Below, piece after piece: positions 52,330 through 60,190 of a DNA stretch of 64,000 nt; the stretch's first letter is position 1, and each line of letters opens with the position of its first letter. The DNA is taken from NCBI RefSeq assembly GCF_018687275.1, contig NZ_CP061287.1:1674001-1738000 (forward strand), given 5' to 3'. The translations under genes and the position numbers were made by a program. This DNA is from Polynucleobacter sp. MWH-Aus1W21. Its GTDB lineage: Bacteria; Pseudomonadota; Gammaproteobacteria; Burkholderiales; Burkholderiaceae. The notes beneath the pieces are model-generated. The model did not search any database, was not told the DNA's origin, and saw only the letters and a list, made by a program, of their open reading frames with translations.

Positions 52330-53933
52330 TACCTGGTGTACCGATCTAAAGCAACCCAAGAATAGGCCGTATTGGATCCGTCCAAAGCAATACCTGCCAA
52401 CCAATAGGGTCGCTCGAGAGTTTTAGGGATATTTTGATGCACGTTCATGTTCTGAACACCCAAGAATTCATGGGCATAGATCACATAGTCTTGGTGACCG
52501 ACGCGAATATGCACTCTTCTGGCCGGGTGAATGATTTCTCCCAAGGAATCTACTTTGGAGCCTGTGACCCGCTCAATTGCCTCTTCACCAAGATACTGAA
52601 TAGCTGAAACTGCATAGTGCTCTCCATGGCGAGAAAAATAAGCCATGGGCATTCTTAATAAACTGGAGGGGCATGAGAGGCGCGCACCATTGGCATGGAT
52701 TTCGATCGCTCCGCCAATTTCAGCCATCATACTTCCAACTGCCAGCAAATGTTCGTTTGATAAGTCCAAGTGGTCTAGATCAATAAAAATCATGAGCTCT
52801 TGCTGTACGGCAAAGATGCTGGGACAAGGCGGCAAAATACTCATGATGGTTAAAAGTTGCTGAGCAATATCAGGGTCAGCGTAGACCTCATCGATCAAGA
52901 GCTCTTCAGTCAAATTCTCAAAAAGATGTCGCAATGACTGTTGCCCAGCCCTCACGAGATCATCTTGTTCGCGCCCTAGTAAAAAATCAACTTCTACACC
53001 ACTCCAACCATCTCCTTTACCGACCAAGCTTCTCGCCTTTTGCATGCGATTGAGATTGGTAGCGCGATCAACCATAAACTGTCGGTCTGAATGTCGGTGA
53101 TGACTTGAGTAATCCAAAGAGCTAGCACGATCAATCGGCTTCACGATATTTTCAGGGATCGCAAACTGCTTAGGATTAGGTGGCGTGAAAACTACAGGAG
53201 GAGATTCTTCGCGGGGCACAAACAAGCTTTTCAGCTCACTCATTGTGCGTTCCAGCGTTTGATTCAGCGCCTCTTCTCTAGAAATGGGCTCCTGAGCAGC
53301 TTCTATTTTTTGATTCTCTTGTGGCGCCAAGGCAGCCTCGGGTTCGATCACCTGCGGTGGCACTACAGCAGCACTTTTAGGTACATTTAATTTGGAGACC
53401 AAATCCGAAGAGAACTCTTGATTAGGGAATTCATCCTCAAATTCTTCCGGGTCGATCTGAGTTTCAGATGACAAAGCACTTACAGAACTAGAGTCTTCGC
53501 TCCCCCCAGGTAAGTCTGCCTCCGGCTCGATCGCCATAAGTACAGATTCTTGCAAAATAGGTTCACCTTGTTGGAGTCGCAACAACTGAGCAGCAAAGCC
53601 TTCTTTAGCCACGCGTAATTGCTCTGAGCTAAGCTGGGTACTCGCATCATCCGAGGGGTGAATCATGGCAACTTCAGCTTGCGCTAAAGCAATCAAATCA
53701 TTTATTAAGACAAAAGCCTGGGGGCGTTTAGTTTTAAATTGCTCAACGAGCTCAGTAGCAAAGCCACTTAAGTCCTCCAACCCAGCGCCATCCAATGCAT
53801 TCGCTAGATCAACGCAATGCATTACCAAGGGTTCAATTTTGACAAGCGTCTCGCCATTCTTAGGCGCAGAAGAAAGCAATCCCTCAATGGCGCGATCAAC
53901 GTCAATTAGAAATAGGGGTTTTTCTTCGGCCAT
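52329..53933 (-). CDS. CheA/ChpA-like protein without kinase motifs
   Basis: 534 residues, no membrane segment. The N-terminal ~120 residues are helical and vaguely Hpt-like (VMHCVDLANALDGAGLEDLS) but lack a canonical H-box. A Pro/Glu-rich linker spans ~125-270. Residues ~290-430 follow the CheA ATPase layout in shape only: GVEVDFLLGREQDDLVRAGQ, SLRHLFENL and GGAIEIHANGARLSCPSSLL, with no N-box or G-boxes. Residues ~430-534 look like the CheW-like C-terminal domain (AYFSRHGEHYAVSAIQYL; VHIRVGHQDYVIYAHEFLGV). I read it as a kinase-dead scaffold related to PilL/ChpA. It is coupled to flgA. The homology is by eye and needs a profile search. Confidence 0.7.
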   Translation of the reverse strand: MAEEKPLFLIDVDRAIEGLLSSAPKNGETLVKIEPLVMHCVDLANALDGAGLEDLSGFATELVEQFKTKRPQAFVLINDLIALAQAEVAMIHPSDDASTQLSSEQLRVAKEGFAAQLLRLQQGEPILQESVLMAIEPEADLPGGSEDSSSVSALSSETQIDPEEFEDEFPNQEFSSDLVSKLNVPKSAAVVPPQVIEPEAALAPQENQKIEAAQEPISREEALNQTLERTMSELKSLFVPREESPPVVFTPPNPKQFAIPENIVKPIDRASSLDYSSHHRHSDRQFMVDRATNLNRMQKARSLVGKGDGWSGVEVDFLLGREQDDLVRAGQQSLRHLFENLTEELLIDEVYADPDIAQQLLTIMSILPPCPSIFAVQQELMIFIDLDHLDLSNEHLLAVGSMMAEIGGAIEIHANGARLSCPSSLLRMPMAYFSRHGEHYAVSAIQYLGEEAIERVTGSKVDSLGEIIHPARRVHIRVGHQDYVIYAHEFLGVQNMNVHQNIPKTLERPYWLAGIALDGSNTAYSWVALDRYTR

Positions 53934-53966
53934 GTTTGATTTATGCCTTATCCACTATGCGTCCGA

Positions 53967-55943
53967 TTACGCATTCATTTCCTGCTTGAGCCCAACAACC
54001 GCTTTACCTAAGCCTTCAAATTCATCTTGCCAGAGCTCAAGATCTCGCATGACTTGATTGGCGTCCATGTTGATTAACTCCACAATTTCTGGAGACACCT
54101 GAGGCGTCGTTGACTGTGCTTCAGAAACCTGATCGAAAGTCGATGCAAGAGTACTGCGCATTTTTGAAACTGTTGTCTCAACACGCTCAACCAATAAGTT
54201 CAGTTGCTCAGTTTCAATGGCCAACTGTTTACTTGAGTGATTATCCAGAATAGCCAAATACAAACGCACACCCTGCTGCTTAAGTGCAAAGAAGGCATCT
54301 TGCAACTGATCAAGAGGGCTGCTTCGACCCGCACTAGAAGAGGCATGATAAGTCTCATCCGACTGTTCAGTGCTGTCGCTGCGCATTTGAGCACTCTTAT
54401 CTTGCAGTGTTTTAACGGAATGACGCAACTTAGAAGCAATCTGGCCCAGCGTTTTAAGGCGAACATCAATATCACTCACCTTATCTTTCAGGGCTTGACT
54501 TAATTCGGCCATTACCGCAGTTGTTTTGGATTCAGGAGCCGGACTCGCCTTCGCTTCAGGCGCAGGCTTCTCAACTGAAGGTTTCAACTCTTCAACAAAC
54601 TTGGGCGGCTGCTTACCAGGGGCTTTTGCAAGACCTAAATCAATAGAGCCTAATAACTGGTCAGCAGCTGAAGCTACCTTAGAGCTTCGCTGAGCATCAG
54701 CAACATTTTGTGTGGCGTTATAGACAGACATTAGTCCGCCAATCCCCGCACCGATCATACCGATCATGCTAAGTAAAGTCAGCCCTAAAAATCCACCGGC
54801 CGTCTTAAAGTCCAATAGATCTAGGCTCGGAGAATTCTTTTGGGTGATCACCTGCAGTGCCTCGGGATCAGTTACAAAATCACGTACTGATTGCATATTG
54901 GCAGAGTAAATTTTTAACGCTAAAGCGCTCTCCTGAGGTAACTGGGTGTGCCATGGCGACTGATGCACTTTAGGCATTGCCTGGGTCAGACTTAAAGTCG
55001 ATTTACCTGCTGTTTTTTTACCTGCCTCAATCTCCAGCAATACCTTTTGATCAATAACGGCGCCCAAGGCTTTTTGCAACTCAGCACTAGCCTCTGGACT
55101 AGTGATATTTTTTTGCCAAGTCGAGTTTGCTTTTACAAATTCAGTCAAACTTTCAGCGTATTTTCTAGCAGGAGAATCCATGGACAGCTTATCAAGCTCT
55201 AATGCCCCTTTTGAATCCAGCAAGCTCTGGGCTGACTTAGCCAAGATCATCAGTCCTCCCAATGGCTTTTCTTGAGTCAACACCAAACTGATTGCCAACT
55301 CAACATTTTTTGCGCCCAGCAAGACTTCTTGAACATCAGCAGCCCTGGCCGGTTTTTGCTCAGGCGCAACAGCTTCCTCATCTTTGTTTGAATCTGCATA
55401 CTTATCGGGCTTTCCAAAAACAATCTTCATAATCTTTGAATCTAGTTTTTGGAAAAAGGCCACTAATGAATTTTCTGATAGCACCGCTAACTCAGGAGCG
55501 GGCTCGTTATTGGAGCCTCTGGCAGCTTGTAACTTACTGCCGGATGCACTCAAAGACTTTACAGGGGGCGGCTTGCTAATACCGGTAGTGCCAGTTACAC
55601 CAGTATTAGCAGTAGAGGCGGCGGCATCAGCCGGCTTCTTAATATCATCCGTCATTGACTTTAAAAGGCGATCGGTTTTCTTTAAGTTGGCAAAGAATTC
55701 TGAATCCAGCGCAAAAGTGCCTGTAGTTTGCTTTTGCAAATCTTTTAAAGCGGGAATTAAGCGCAATACTTCAATTTGTGCAATATCAAGGGATTGAAGA
55801 TAACGACCTTCAGCGACCCAGCTGCGCGCGGATACGTATGCGCCAATACTGGCGAGCATGGCGATGGCAAAAGAAATAGCTGCCAACCATTGCCAAGGCA
55901 AGGTTGTACGCCGAAAGACATGGTTCTTATATATTTTGCTCAT
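53967..55943 (-). CDS. PilJ-like membrane receptor with reduced signalling domain
   Basis: 658 residues. Membrane helix 1 at ~18-38, a large periplasmic region ~39-382 beginning with a PilJ-like pattern (YLQSLDIAQIEVLRLIPALK), and membrane helix 2 at ~383-407. The cytoplasmic part has a Pro/Ala/Lys-rich linker (~440-475) and a coiled coil (~478-615). The MCP tip motif (QTNLLALNAAIEAAR-type) is missing; the equivalent place reads LYLAILDNHSSKQLAIETEQ followed by LNLLVERVETTVSKM. No methylation-site pattern or CheR tether seen. Likely a receptor whose output differs from kinase control. Confidence 0.72.
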   Translation of the reverse strand: MSKIYKNHVFRRTTLPWQWLAAISFAIAMLASIGAYVSARSWVAEGRYLQSLDIAQIEVLRLIPALKDLQKQTTGTFALDSEFFANLKKTDRLLKSMTDDIKKPADAAASTANTGVTGTTGISKPPPVKSLSASGSKLQAARGSNNEPAPELAVLSENSLVAFFQKLDSKIMKIVFGKPDKYADSNKDEEAVAPEQKPARAADVQEVLLGAKNVELAISLVLTQEKPLGGLMILAKSAQSLLDSKGALELDKLSMDSPARKYAESLTEFVKANSTWQKNITSPEASAELQKALGAVIDQKVLLEIEAGKKTAGKSTLSLTQAMPKVHQSPWHTQLPQESALALKIYSANMQSVRDFVTDPEALQVITQKNSPSLDLLDFKTAGGFLGLTLLSMIGMIGAGIGGLMSVYNATQNVADAQRSSKVASAADQLLGSIDLGLAKAPGKQPPKFVEELKPSVEKPAPEAKASPAPESKTTAVMAELSQALKDKVSDIDVRLKTLGQIASKLRHSVKTLQDKSAQMRSDSTEQSDETYHASSSAGRSSPLDQLQDAFFALKQQGVRLYLAILDNHSSKQLAIETEQLNLLVERVETTVSKMRSTLASTFDQVSEAQSTTPQVSPEIVELINMDANQVMRDLELWQDEFEGLGKAVVGLKQEMNA

Positions 55944-55988
55944 ATTTATCTTGTCTAACTATTAAATTGCAACCCCAATTTACCGACT

Positions 55989-56396
55989 CTATAAAACTTC
56001 AAGTAAATGAAAATCAGATCCGTTGTGTTGCAAAAAAGGAGTCTCCTGAATACCATGGACATAAAAGGGTCCCACGATATTATTAACCCTAAAACCCAAA
56101 CTTTTATCAGCGCCATCTTTTAAAACAACAACCCATGGCGCACTATCTTGCTTTAATACTTGCTGCCAATGCGCCACATTATCAGGACGTCGTTTATAGC
56201 GTAGCAACTGAAAGTGATTACGCAAATAGACTGGCTCCCCCTCATGCACTACCACCCCAGAAATTCGCAAATCTTTCACTGACTGCTCAGATTCAGGGTG
56301 CAAAAAAACTGAATGCACTAATGATGTTGGGATAGCATAACGCTCGCCGTTAATTCTCAAGCCCAACCAATACTCTTGGTTATCTAACTGATTCAT
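55989..56396 (-). CDS. Short CheW/PilI-like coupling protein
   Basis: 135 residues, below the usual ~160. CheW-fold blocks: YWLGLRINGERYAIPTSLVH, ISGVVVHEGEPVYLRNHF and APWVVVLKDGADKSLGFRVN ending in NIVGPFYVHGIQE. The last strand pair of CheW seems missing. It overlaps the PDZ gene upstream by 4 bases (ATGA), and the receptor gene follows 45 bases on, so the three are one unit. Expected role is to bridge the receptor and the CheA-like protein at the membrane. Confidence 0.75.
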   Translation of the reverse strand: MNQLDNQEYWLGLRINGERYAIPTSLVHSVFLHPESEQSVKDLRISGVVVHEGEPVYLRNHFQLLRYKRRPDNVAHWQQVLKQDSAPWVVVLKDGADKSLGFRVNNIVGPFYVHGIQETPFLQHNGSDFHLLEVL

Positions 56397-57418
56397 CTTC
56401 TTTTACCCAGCATGCGACGCTGATACCAAAACAAAGCAATGGCAATTGCAAAGATGACTAAGCTACAAATAAAACCAACGACAGCATCACCCATGCTGGA
56501 AAGGTATGCAGAGTTGGCATTTTCAATTTTGCGTCTTTGTGAAAAATACGTATCTATATTTTCGAGTACTTTTTTATGTTGCCAGCTTAGTACATCCTTT
56601 GCCTGCACCTTTGCTGGTGTGGCGCCACTAGGATCAACCACGCCCTTAGCAATCAGATTCAAACGTTTAGCGTTTTGCATCAAATTATTTGCTGCGTCAG
56701 TACGCCAGTCGACAGGAATTGTAGGCAGCATCTCCCGGCGATATTGCTCGGCCCAGCGCTTGGTTTCTGGCTCGCTAAGGTAGATCACCTCAGCGGGAAT
56801 TAAAAACTTAATACCACTATTAGCCCCGTTAATTTGGGTGCGGCTAGCATTTTTAAGAACAAATGAAAGAGTCTCTTTTTTATTTCTTAACACCTTCAGG
56901 GGAACCTCTGCTGATGGCTTTTCATTAAATGCCAAGTAAGAACCCATTACTGACTCGATTTTGACGGAATTGACAAAGAGGATCAGATCTCCCGATCGAA
57001 GTCCAGCCTGCTCAGCGGGTGAACCCGCATCGACAGATTCCACTATGGGCGGCGTAATTGTCAAAATGGGAGCTGCACGCTTATTTTCGAATTCAGCAAA
57101 GAACTCAAATGCCCTATTGACCGCATCTTCGAGTCTGATCGGAATGATGGCATCCTTAGCCAACTTTGGAATATCGCTTGGCTTTAAACGGCGCTGATTG
57201 GCATTACCATTAATACGAAAATCTATCGGCTGTGCATTGGCGTAATCCTCCAGATTAGGCATCTCTACTTTCAGATTTTTCAGATCTGAAGAGGTGCCTG
57301 ATAAATCACCTGCTGCGCCTAGGAGGGCGAGCAAAGACACAAATAACAAAAATCCAGAAAAGGTTAAGAACCAAAAGTAAATACCTTTTTTTGAGCGAAA
57401 TAACTGAAAATTTAGCAC
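56393..57418 (-). CDS. Two-helix membrane protein with a periplasmic PDZ domain
   Basis: 341 residues. Membrane helix ~13-36, periplasmic region ~37-305 and membrane helix ~310-333 with a short basic cytoplasmic tail (YQRRMLGKRR). A PDZ domain at ~115-185 shows ESVDAGSPAEQAGLRSGDLI and LFVNSVKIE. No protease domain is attached, so it is likely a peptide- or protein-binding sensor. A conserved-looking C-terminal helical segment precedes helix 2. Overlaps the CheW-like gene. Not a standard chemosensory component. Confidence 0.8.
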   Translation of the reverse strand: MLNFQLFRSKKGIYFWFLTFSGFLLFVSLLALLGAAGDLSGTSSDLKNLKVEMPNLEDYANAQPIDFRINGNANQRRLKPSDIPKLAKDAIIPIRLEDAVNRAFEFFAEFENKRAAPILTITPPIVESVDAGSPAEQAGLRSGDLILFVNSVKIESVMGSYLAFNEKPSAEVPLKVLRNKKETLSFVLKNASRTQINGANSGIKFLIPAEVIYLSEPETKRWAEQYRREMLPTIPVDWRTDAANNLMQNAKRLNLIAKGVVDPSGATPAKVQAKDVLSWQHKKVLENIDTYFSQRRKIENANSAYLSSMGDAVVGFICSLVIFAIAIALFWYQRRMLGKRR

Positions 57419-57424
57419 GTTCTT

Positions 57425-58237
57425 TTAGTTCTTTTTGGGGTCTAACTTAACTTTACTTGGGATACTTTTACTCCCAGAATGGTTTAAAACAAAACGTTGT
57501 TTTAACAACTCTACTTCACGATGTTCCGCCATGAGCTGTACTTCCGTCTTGCGCTTATCCATTAATAATCTACAGCTAGCAATATCATCAATCCATTCGC
57601 CTGATTTCATTTCGATAATGGCTGTTTCCAAAATTTCACGTCCATTGGTCTCATTAGCCTTAATGCGCACTACAAATAATCGCACGTCATCAACATCACG
57701 CAAAGTAAGCTCAACAAAATAGGTTCTTGCAAACCGATGATTTACTGCGGTAAGTGTGTAAGGATAGTTTTGCAAAGTAAAGTGAATAACAGTCCCGTCA
57801 TCCAAAGGCATGGGCTCAACCTTCAAGTCAGTAATACCTGCTTGGGCATGCCACTCTAAATCAGTCTGTTGCGCTTCCAAACTCTTCTTTGGAAATGCGC
57901 GTGTTTCAAAATAAATCTGGTACACGGTCTCTGGCAGGTGACGTTCAACCGCTAAGTTCTTTAGCACCTCTGCAGTAGAGGTGATACGTAATCTTTCTGC
58001 CATTAAATCTAATTTCATATTGGCAATTTTTTGATTGATTACTTCCTCAAGCTGATGGGTCTTTTGAAGACTAGCTACTTCTACGGGCTCAACGGGGCCC
58101 AACTTATCCGCTTTAACCTCTTGAACAACCTTACCGTAAAAATCACGAATGAAGAAATATAGCAGAGCAATGAACATGAGCACGCTCACGATCACGATCA
58201 ATTTTCCCGAGGTCAGATTGGCAAAAAAACTCATCAT
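57425..58237 (-). CDS. Single-pass membrane protein, unknown
   Basis: 270 residues. One N-terminal membrane helix (~10-30, LIVIVSVLMFIALLYFF) then a helical linker and a mixed alpha/beta domain (~85-245; YFVELTLRDVDDVRLFVVRI). No signature recognised. It lies between ycgR (42-base gap) and the PDZ gene (6 bases), so it belongs to the module. It might be a stator- or receptor-interacting protein. Confidence 0.7.
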   Translation of the reverse strand: MMSFFANLTSGKLIVIVSVLMFIALLYFFIRDFYGKVVQEVKADKLGPVEPVEVASLQKTHQLEEVINQKIANMKLDLMAERLRITSTAEVLKNLAVERHLPETVYQIYFETRAFPKKSLEAQQTDLEWHAQAGITDLKVEPMPLDDGTVIHFTLQNYPYTLTAVNHRFARTYFVELTLRDVDDVRLFVVRIKANETNGREILETAIIEMKSGEWIDDIASCRLLMDKRKTEVQLMAEHREVELLKQRFVLNHSGSKSIPSKVKLDPKKN

Positions 58238-58279
58238 GAACTTATAGTAAGGGAAGTAGATAAAAAGACAAATTCATTT

Positions 58280-59041
58280 TTACTCATGCCAAGAGGCCCC
58301 CAAATACCAGCGATTCAAACGGCCCTGAACTCGTGCATTCTCAATAGCACTTCGGGTACTTTCAAACTCTTTAAGAGCAAGCTTCTTAGGCTCAAAAAGC
58401 TCGCATCCTGCGCGTACACGATCAATATCAGCGCCTGGACGAACATTCTTAATAATGAGATCAATCGTTGTGGAACGTGATCGTAAGCGCTCAAAATAAC
58501 CAGAGTGCCAATAACGCCCGACTTCAACCTCTGTCGCGCCCAAACGCAAATCAAGCAAAATACCATGATCAGAGATGTCGATCACTTTAGTAAGGAGTTC
58601 TTGGCCAGCACCCAAACATAAAACGAAATTCAAATCCTCATCGGCTGGCCCAAGGGTTCTAAATTCCTTGCGTCGCTGAATAAGTATTAAATCGGCAGGT
58701 AATGGGCAAGTCAAATTGCCATCTTCGTTTAATCGAATACCCGTAGCCATGAATTGCATCTTGCCACTCTCGCCACAAAGAACCAAAATACGCTGCCCGC
58801 CAATCAAGCCAGTGAAACCACCTTCGGGCTTGATCTCAGGCTTCATGATCAACAATCCTTGACGAACCTCTATAAGACTTACAGGAATAGCTCTATCGGC
58901 ACCATCCAAAGCATATAAACCAGCGAGCGGACTTTTGTTAATCATCTCTCGCTCAATCGTTTTAGCAATCATGCGTGACTCAACATGAAACTTGGGCTCG
59001 ATCTTATTAAGAGCCTCAGGCGGGAAAATATTAAATTTCAT
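58280..59041 (-). CDS. YcgR-like PilZ-domain c-di-GMP protein
   Basis: 253 residues. N-terminal YcgR-type domain (~15-118) followed by PilZ (~120-235). c-di-GMP-binding motifs are intact: R-x3-R in RRKEFR (124-128) and D-x-S-x2-G as DISDHG (155-160). In enterics YcgR with c-di-GMP acts as a brake on the motor through MotA and FliG. It is at the head of the chemosensory-like run, which links the second messenger to it. No diguanylate cyclase is intact in the window; a GGDEF remnant is at 61582. Confidence 0.87.
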   Translation of the reverse strand: MKFNIFPPEALNKIEPKFHVESRMIAKTIEREMINKSPLAGLYALDGADRAIPVSLIEVRQGLLIMKPEIKPEGGFTGLIGGQRILVLCGESGKMQFMATGIRLNEDGNLTCPLPADLILIQRRKEFRTLGPADEDLNFVLCLGAGQELLTKVIDISDHGILLDLRLGATEVEVGRYWHSGYFERLRSRSTTIDLIIKNVRPGADIDRVRAGCELFEPKKLALKEFESTRSAIENARVQGRLNRWYLGASWHE

Positions 59042-59055
59042 AAACGTTAATTAAG

Positions 59056-59475
59056 TTAGGTACCGCAAATTTGGGATTTAATGATTGCTAATGCCGTATC
59101 TTCAGGCACCGGATCATCATTCAACTCAAAGCCAGTATCTGTTTGTAAATTGGGCTTACCCATCGCGTTGGGCTCAGCATAATTTATAGTGGCTAAGGTT
59201 GAGTAAGTGTTTCGCACGCAGTTAAATAAAACGTTGCGTCGTATCGATTGAATGCGCTCAGGAGCAGCTTTTTCTTCAGCTTTGCGATTAGTGAGAATCC
59301 AAACTTTTTTCCAGTCTGGAGGTAGATTCTTAATAGAGCTTTTGTAATAGGAAATTACGTAACGTTTCCCATCGACTACAGTCACTAGATCTTCGTTGGC
59401 CTGAGCCATAGCCACACTAATTCCCAGTGTGGCTGCAAAGATGCTTAAAGTGATAGTCTGAAAGGAACGGCCCAT
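59056..59475 (-). CDS. Secreted surface-adhesin-E-like small protein
   Basis: 139 residues with a signal peptide (ITLSIFAATLGISVAMAQA). The mature part fits the surface-adhesin protein E pattern: a Tyr-rich start (RYVISYYKSSIKNLPPDWKK), VWILTNRKAEEK, two Cys (NVLFNCVRNTY and near the C-terminus SQICGT) and a polar end. It is 14 bases before ycgR on the same strand, so it may lead that run. Role unknown; no adhesin function is implied by the family name alone. Confidence 0.68.
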   Translation of the reverse strand: MGRSFQTITLSIFAATLGISVAMAQANEDLVTVVDGKRYVISYYKSSIKNLPPDWKKVWILTNRKAEEKAAPERIQSIRRNVLFNCVRNTYSTLATINYAEPNAMGKPNLQTDTGFELNDDPVPEDTALAIIKSQICGT

Positions 59476-59614
59476 ACGTCTTAACCCACATAAATGGCTA
59501 ATTATACGGACATCCTAGGGATAAAGAGGTCTTTTAAGGCCCCAAACGAAGCCATACCCAAGGACCGGGGAGCAACTCCCATAACACTCTTGCAATTAGC
59601 AAGTAGGTTATGGT

Positions 59615-59806
59615 TTAAGGGGTTTTTGGTTCGCCTAAATTTACTTCCTCAACACTTAAAGGAACATTCTCCCCATCAACAACATGTTTAACCCAGTAGC
59701 GAGCGGCTGCAATATTGGTTGTGTAAAAAGCAATCTTGTTACTTTTTTCAATCGTATAAAAGCGTTCGCCACGAATACGGTGCTCTGAAATGACAGGATT
59801 TTCCAT
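59615..59806 (-). CDS. Small protein, unknown
   Basis: 63 residues from the ATG at 59806 (a TTG five codons upstream is possible). Basic, with aromatic residues: RGERFYTIEKSNKIAFYTTN and AAARYWVKHVV. No signal or membrane segment. The residue composition and lack of overlap with another gene suggest it is real. No clear ribosome binding site. Function not recognised. Confidence 0.5.
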   Translation of the reverse strand: MENPVISEHRIRGERFYTIEKSNKIAFYTTNIAAARYWVKHVVDGENVPLSVEEVNLGEPKTP

Positions 59807-60190
59807 AATGTGAAATCTCAATTTGAAGTAGCAGGATAACTTATTACGGCTAAAAGCAGGGGCTCGATTAACTCATTTATCGACTGCACCCACAAATACA
59901 CTGCATAAATGATCTTAACATCTTAATTTACATAGATATTTTATTTATCCCTAGGTAGAATAATCCATGCTGGGATAAATACAATTTATGGGGTTTTCCG
60001 CCAAATCTACGTATAAATAGGATTTTTATGTTAGTAATTGCTTACTTATATAACGTTTTTTTATCCAAAAATTACTTTTTTGATTAATGCTTTAAATCAG
60101 CGCGACCATCTGAAATAGCAGTCTTTGGACTATTACACTCGATCACATGTACAAACCCACTTCAAAGCTGACGAATGAATCTTAAAAAAC
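59807..60190. other. Gene-free region upstream of rpoN
   Basis: 384 AT-rich bases. Several TATAAAT-like stretches (near 60011 and 59985) could serve as -10 elements for rpoN, but none has a convincing -35. No palindrome, sigma-54 or sigma-28 element was seen. Confidence 0.5.
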
